Of a DNA stretch of 5,841 nucleotides, positions 5,169 to 5,841 are shown piece by piece. How positions within the stretch are numbered: the first letter of the stretch is position 1; each line of letters opens with the position of its first letter. Below the pieces are notes generated by a model. That model saw only the letters and a list, made by a program, of their open reading frames with translations. It did no database searches and was not told the origin of the DNA. The DNA comes from Treponema sp. (GTDB lineage: Bacteria > Spirochaetota > Spirochaetia > Treponematales > Treponemataceae), in the NCBI GenBank assembly GCA_017453705.1, contig JAFTEK010000384.1:1-5841 (forward strand), written 5' to 3'. Made by a program: the position numbers and the translations under genes.

Positions 5169-5841
5169 TTAACGTTCTGCTGTCGAGAGCACGGAGTATT
5201 GAGGTGTGGTGATAAGCTCGGTCGCGACGGAGCCGGGCTTGACCCCGTTCCACTTCTCAAGCTCCTTCATCTTCTCCTCGTGTGCCCAAGTTTCCCTCTG
5301 TATGGCGAGTGTGGCCTGTATTGCGGCGTTCTTTGTCCGCATTGCCTCTGCCTCGGCTTCTGCCGCTACTTTCACGGCTTCCGCATTGAGTCGCTCGGCC
5401 TCAAGCTTGGCCTGTGCTTCTACAACCTGCTTCTGGCTGTTCTGGTTGGCTATGGCAAGCTCCTGCTCGGCTATCTTGACCTGCTGGGCGGTCTCCATGG
5501 TCTGCTGGACGCGCTGGTTATAGGAGTCCGGCCAGTCCCAGTTGTCCAGTGTGAGCTGGGTTATGTCAACAGGGGTGTCGTTCTCGTTGAGAGTCTTCTC
5601 CATGTCGGTCTTGACCTGCTTGATTATCTCTGTTGTGTTGGGGACGAGTTCGCTTATGGAGTATTTTCCGATGGTTGCTTTGACCGAATTGATGAATGCG
5701 TTTTGCACCAGGCGGTCAACGTCTCCGGAATGGTATCTCTTTACGATGTCCAGCATACGGTTCTCATCGTATTTGTAGTTTACAATGGATGTTACTCCGA
5801 TTTCCTGCAAATCCTTGGAAACGGCAGCATCTGAGCCAACG
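5169..5841 (-). CDS. SPFH/Band 7 (prohibitin-like) membrane-associated protein, C-terminal part (5' truncated by window edge)
   Basis: The frame is open from the window edge down to a TAA at 5169-5171, giving 223 visible residues; the true start and any N-terminal membrane anchor lie beyond base 5841. The visible N-terminal part (SKDLQEIGVTSIVNYKYDEN) matches the prohibitin-type core strand, where SKDLQ-V-V-V-Y is characteristic. It continues with RMLDIVKRYHSGDVDRLVQN and the segment SVKATIGKYSISELVPNTTE, typical of the domain's end. Bases 5253-5504 encode a long Ala/Glu/Gln/Lys-rich coiled coil (AEQELAIANQNSQKQVVEAQ onward), as in prohibitins and flotillins, which form large ring assemblies on membranes. 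The last 27 residues are a short non-helical tail. The TTG at 5808-5810 is internal, because the homology continues upstream of it. Stomatin or HflK/HflC relatives are alternatives; no protease partner is visible. It is convergent with csrA and unlikely to be flagellar. Confidence 0.8.
   Translation of the reverse strand, partial: VGSDAAVSKDLQEIGVTSIVNYKYDENRMLDIVKRYHSGDVDRLVQNAFINSVKATIGKYSISELVPNTTEIIKQVKTDMEKTLNENDTPVDITQLTLDNWDWPDSYNQRVQQTMETAQQVKIAEQELAIANQNSQKQVVEAQAKLEAERLNAEAVKVAAEAEAEAMRTKNAAIQATLAIQRETWAHEEKMKELEKWNGVKPGSVATELITTPQYSVLSTAER

Noticed and set aside
5808..5810. TTG as the start codon of the SPFH gene
   Set aside because: The frame stays open to the window edge, and the residues just upstream (SKD before LQ) belong to the conserved prohibitin core, so the gene begins beyond the window.
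5199..5834. 211-codon plus-strand frame, rich in Leu, Gly and Cys, downstream of csrA
   Set aside because: It is the mirror of the SPFH/prohibitin coding sequence on the minus strand, whose domain and coiled coil are recognisable; the composition is an antisense artefact of Ala/Glu/Gln codons.

Overview
The window is a flagellar locus, most probably from a spirochaete of the Treponema group. Supporting signs are the gene order flgK-flgL-fliW-csrA (the order established in Treponema and Borrelia), a FlgJ that has only the rod-binding domain, and a FlgK (623 aa) and FlgL (416 aa) longer than the enterobacterial proteins. The bases look moderately GC-rich, and AGG (Arg) and ATA (Ile) codons are used freely. 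The genus is an inference; no marker gene is present.

Layout. (1) 1-989, plus strand: the C-terminal half of flgG (distal rod protein), then flgJ, closing with a strong intrinsic terminator at 1017-1068. (2) 1069-1199: a promoter and leader region, with overlapping sigma-28-like and sigma-70-like elements followed by a purine-rich leader that carries six GGA triplets. (3) 1200-5090, plus strand: flgK, flgL, fliW and csrA. The gaps are 54 and 19 bases, then a 1-base overlap, with no internal terminator seen, so this reads as one operon ending in a hairpin at 5124-5150. (4) 5169-5841, minus strand: the C-terminal part of an SPFH/prohibitin-like protein, convergent with csrA and probably unrelated to the flagellum.

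How they work together. FlgG and FlgJ act in rod building; FlgK and FlgL form the junction between hook and filament. FliW and CsrA form the partner switch that couples flagellin translation to secretion: FliW bound to flagellin cannot hold CsrA, and free CsrA represses translation of its target mRNAs. CsrA keeps L4, R6, R44 and N55, consistent with an RNA-binding, FliW-responsive protein.

The genes themselves are ordinary and well known. I see no undescribed system, mobile element, CRISPR array or RNA gene. The points most worth a second look are the GGA-rich flgK leader (possible CsrA feedback on its own operon), the overlapping promoter elements, a DxDxDG calcium-loop-like motif in FlgK, and matching hook-IN-like segments in FlgK and FlgL.
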